Positions 6,760 to 7,431 of a DNA stretch of 7,431 bases are shown here, one piece after another. Source of the DNA: Candidatus Aminicenantota bacterium (GTDB lineage Bacteria > Acidobacteriota > Aminicenantia > Aminicenantales > Aminicenantaceae); the NCBI GenBank assembly GCA_016926925.1, contig JAFGNQ010000102.1, positions 1 to 7,431 on the forward strand. The letters run 5' to 3'. A program made the translations under genes and the position numbers. The first letter of the stretch is position 1; the number at the start of each line of letters is the position of its first letter. Under the pieces are notes generated by a model. That model was not told the origin of the DNA. It ran no database searches and worked only from the letters and a program-made list of their open reading frames with translations.

Positions 6760-6788
6760 TTTAAATTTTCCTTATATGTAAATATCAA
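6760..6788 (-). promoter_or_regulatory. Weak candidate promoter of the amidohydrolase gene
   Basis: On the minus strand TTGATA (6788-6783) is followed after 17 bases by TTTAAA (6765-6760), in an AT-rich stretch 40-70 bases upstream of the start codon. The -35 is fair and the -10 poor, so this is only a possible position. Confidence 0.25.
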
Positions 6789-7102
6789 TCTTCTTTTTCT
6801 GAATTGCCGATATGAACTACCTCTGCCACTCATCACGAATCATGTGGGCTTTGAAAAGCAGACGTTTCATTGCCGGAGCTGCCGAAGAAATCTGTCGTAT
6901 TCTATTAATCCCCCCTCGGCCCTTATGGTCAATCAGAGGGGAGCCTGTTGACATCTCCGGAAAGGTACGGATTATTCTATATTCTTGACAAATTGTAGTC
7001 ACACTTTGGTCTCAGTTTTAATCTCATAGCCCATCATTTTCGAGTCCGGCCATGGTATATTTTATCATTGTAATAAATTATCATTTATGCTAAGTTAATT
7101 GC
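6789..7102. other. Intergenic region between divergent genes, no clear gene
   Basis: About 310 bases between the amidohydrolase leader and the AbiEi-like gene. A GC-richer part (about 6812-6989) is open on both strands: 58 codons plus (6812-6988) and 61 codons minus (6817-7002). Neither has a ribosome binding site or a family signature that I know. CCCCTC (6912-6917) can pair with GAGGGG (6936-6941), but without a T-run. A consensus -35, TTGACA (6985-6990), has no matching -10. The octamer TTATCATT occurs twice (7062-7069 and 7078-7085) just before the AbiEi-like start and could be a regulator site. Confidence 0.4.
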
Positions 7103-7431
7103 ATGAAATGGAGTGAATTTCTCTTCAAGTTTGCAGATCAACCTCTATTCCATTCCTCTATGCTTCAAGTCTTCAGGGAATCTCAAGCGTATCAAAGGGT
7201 TCAACTCTCACGCTGGGTTGATACAAAAAAACTTATGCAGATCCGGCGAGGATGGTATCTGATTGCTGAACCTTACCGTTCCCGTGCAATTCCTCCCGCA
7301 GCAATCGCCAATAGAGTAGTAGCTCCATCCTACCTCTCGTTGGAATGGGCTCTTTCCTTCTATGGAATAATCCCGGAGGAGACTCCTAATCCCACATCTG
7401 TAACTACAGCTCGTGCTGAAGATTTCCAGGC
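7103..7431 (+). CDS. AbiEi-like antitoxin or regulator, 3' end cut by window edge
   Basis: The first 109 residues of a protein running off the right edge. The N-terminal part (about 10-55) has the winged-helix pattern of AbiEi antitoxins: QLSRWVDTKKLMQIRRGWYL at 34-53, where recognition helix and wing are expected. It is followed by IANRVVAPSYLSLEWALSFY (68-87), then GIIPE and TSVTTAR (98-104), which match the conserved PSYISLESALSYYGLIPE-type core of this family. AbiEi proteins neutralise AbiEii, a nucleotidyltransferase toxin of type IV toxin-antitoxin and phage-abortive systems, and repress their own promoter. AbiEii would be expected immediately downstream, outside the window. The ATG at 7103 is the first possible start after an in-frame TAA (7091-7093), but no good ribosome binding site precedes it. 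Stand-alone AbiEi-like regulators exist, so the toxin partner is a prediction. Confidence 0.75.
   Translation, partial: MKWSEFLFKFADQPLFHSSMLQVFRESQAYQRVQLSRWVDTKKLMQIRRGWYLIAEPYRSRAIPPAAIANRVVAPSYLSLEWALSFYGIIPEETPNPTSVTTARAEDFQ

Noticed and set aside
6912..6941. CCCCTC/GAGGGG hairpin as a terminator
   Set aside because: The stem is 6 bp with an 18-base loop and no T-run on either side.
6352..6951. 199-codon plus-strand frame
   Set aside because: Its first part is the antisense shadow of the amidohydrolase and the rest crosses that gene's promoter region; it shows no domain.
6985..7013. TTGACA as the promoter of the AbiEi-like gene
   Set aside because: No -10 like sequence occurs 16-18 bases downstream.

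Overview
The window looks like a piece of a strictly anaerobic bacterial chromosome, most plausibly a sulfate-reducing or syntrophic Desulfobacterota-like organism. The reason is a leftward three-gene cluster that matches the BamB-BamC-BamD part of the tungsten-dependent class II benzoyl-CoA reductase, a system known from Geobacter, Syntrophus and aromatic-degrading sulfate reducers. The taxon is inferred from gene content only; there is no rRNA or other phylogenetic marker here.

Layout. Positions 1-3200 (minus strand) hold a tight operon: an aldehyde:ferredoxin oxidoreductase (AOR)-family catalytic subunit (1194-3200), a small poly-[4Fe-4S] subunit (613-1173) and an HdrD/BamD-like Fe-S protein that runs off the left edge (1-587). 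The catalytic subunit carries Glu251, His255, His260 and Cys322, which I recall as the active-site residues of Geobacter BamB, at the same positions. The natural reading is electron flow from the BamD-like protein through the ferredoxin-like subunit to the tungsten site. A plausible promoter for the operon lies at 3261-3290.

Positions 3201-3701 are AT-rich and without a convincing gene. At 3702-4291 (plus strand) sits a VapBC toxin-antitoxin pair with a perfect 11-bp inverted repeat over its likely promoter. Its toxin stop codon lies only a few bases from the broken end of a second, different AOR gene (4296-4595, minus strand), of which about 100 residues survive. Right of that is an unrecognised open stretch (4577-4819, minus) and more decayed sequence to 4989. 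This middle section looks like a site of insertion and decay.

Positions 4990-6720 (minus) encode a complete YtcJ-type metal-dependent amidohydrolase with a lipoprotein signal peptide, apparently a single-gene unit. After about 380 bases without a clear gene, a plus-strand gene begins at 7103 and runs off the right edge. It resembles the AbiEi antitoxin or regulator of type IV toxin-antitoxin (abortive infection) systems.

The novelty is modest: a BamBCD-type module beside a decayed second tungstoenzyme locus, interrupted by a toxin-antitoxin pair, with a second toxin-antitoxin-type gene nearby. I see no CRISPR array, tRNA, rRNA or complete insertion sequence.
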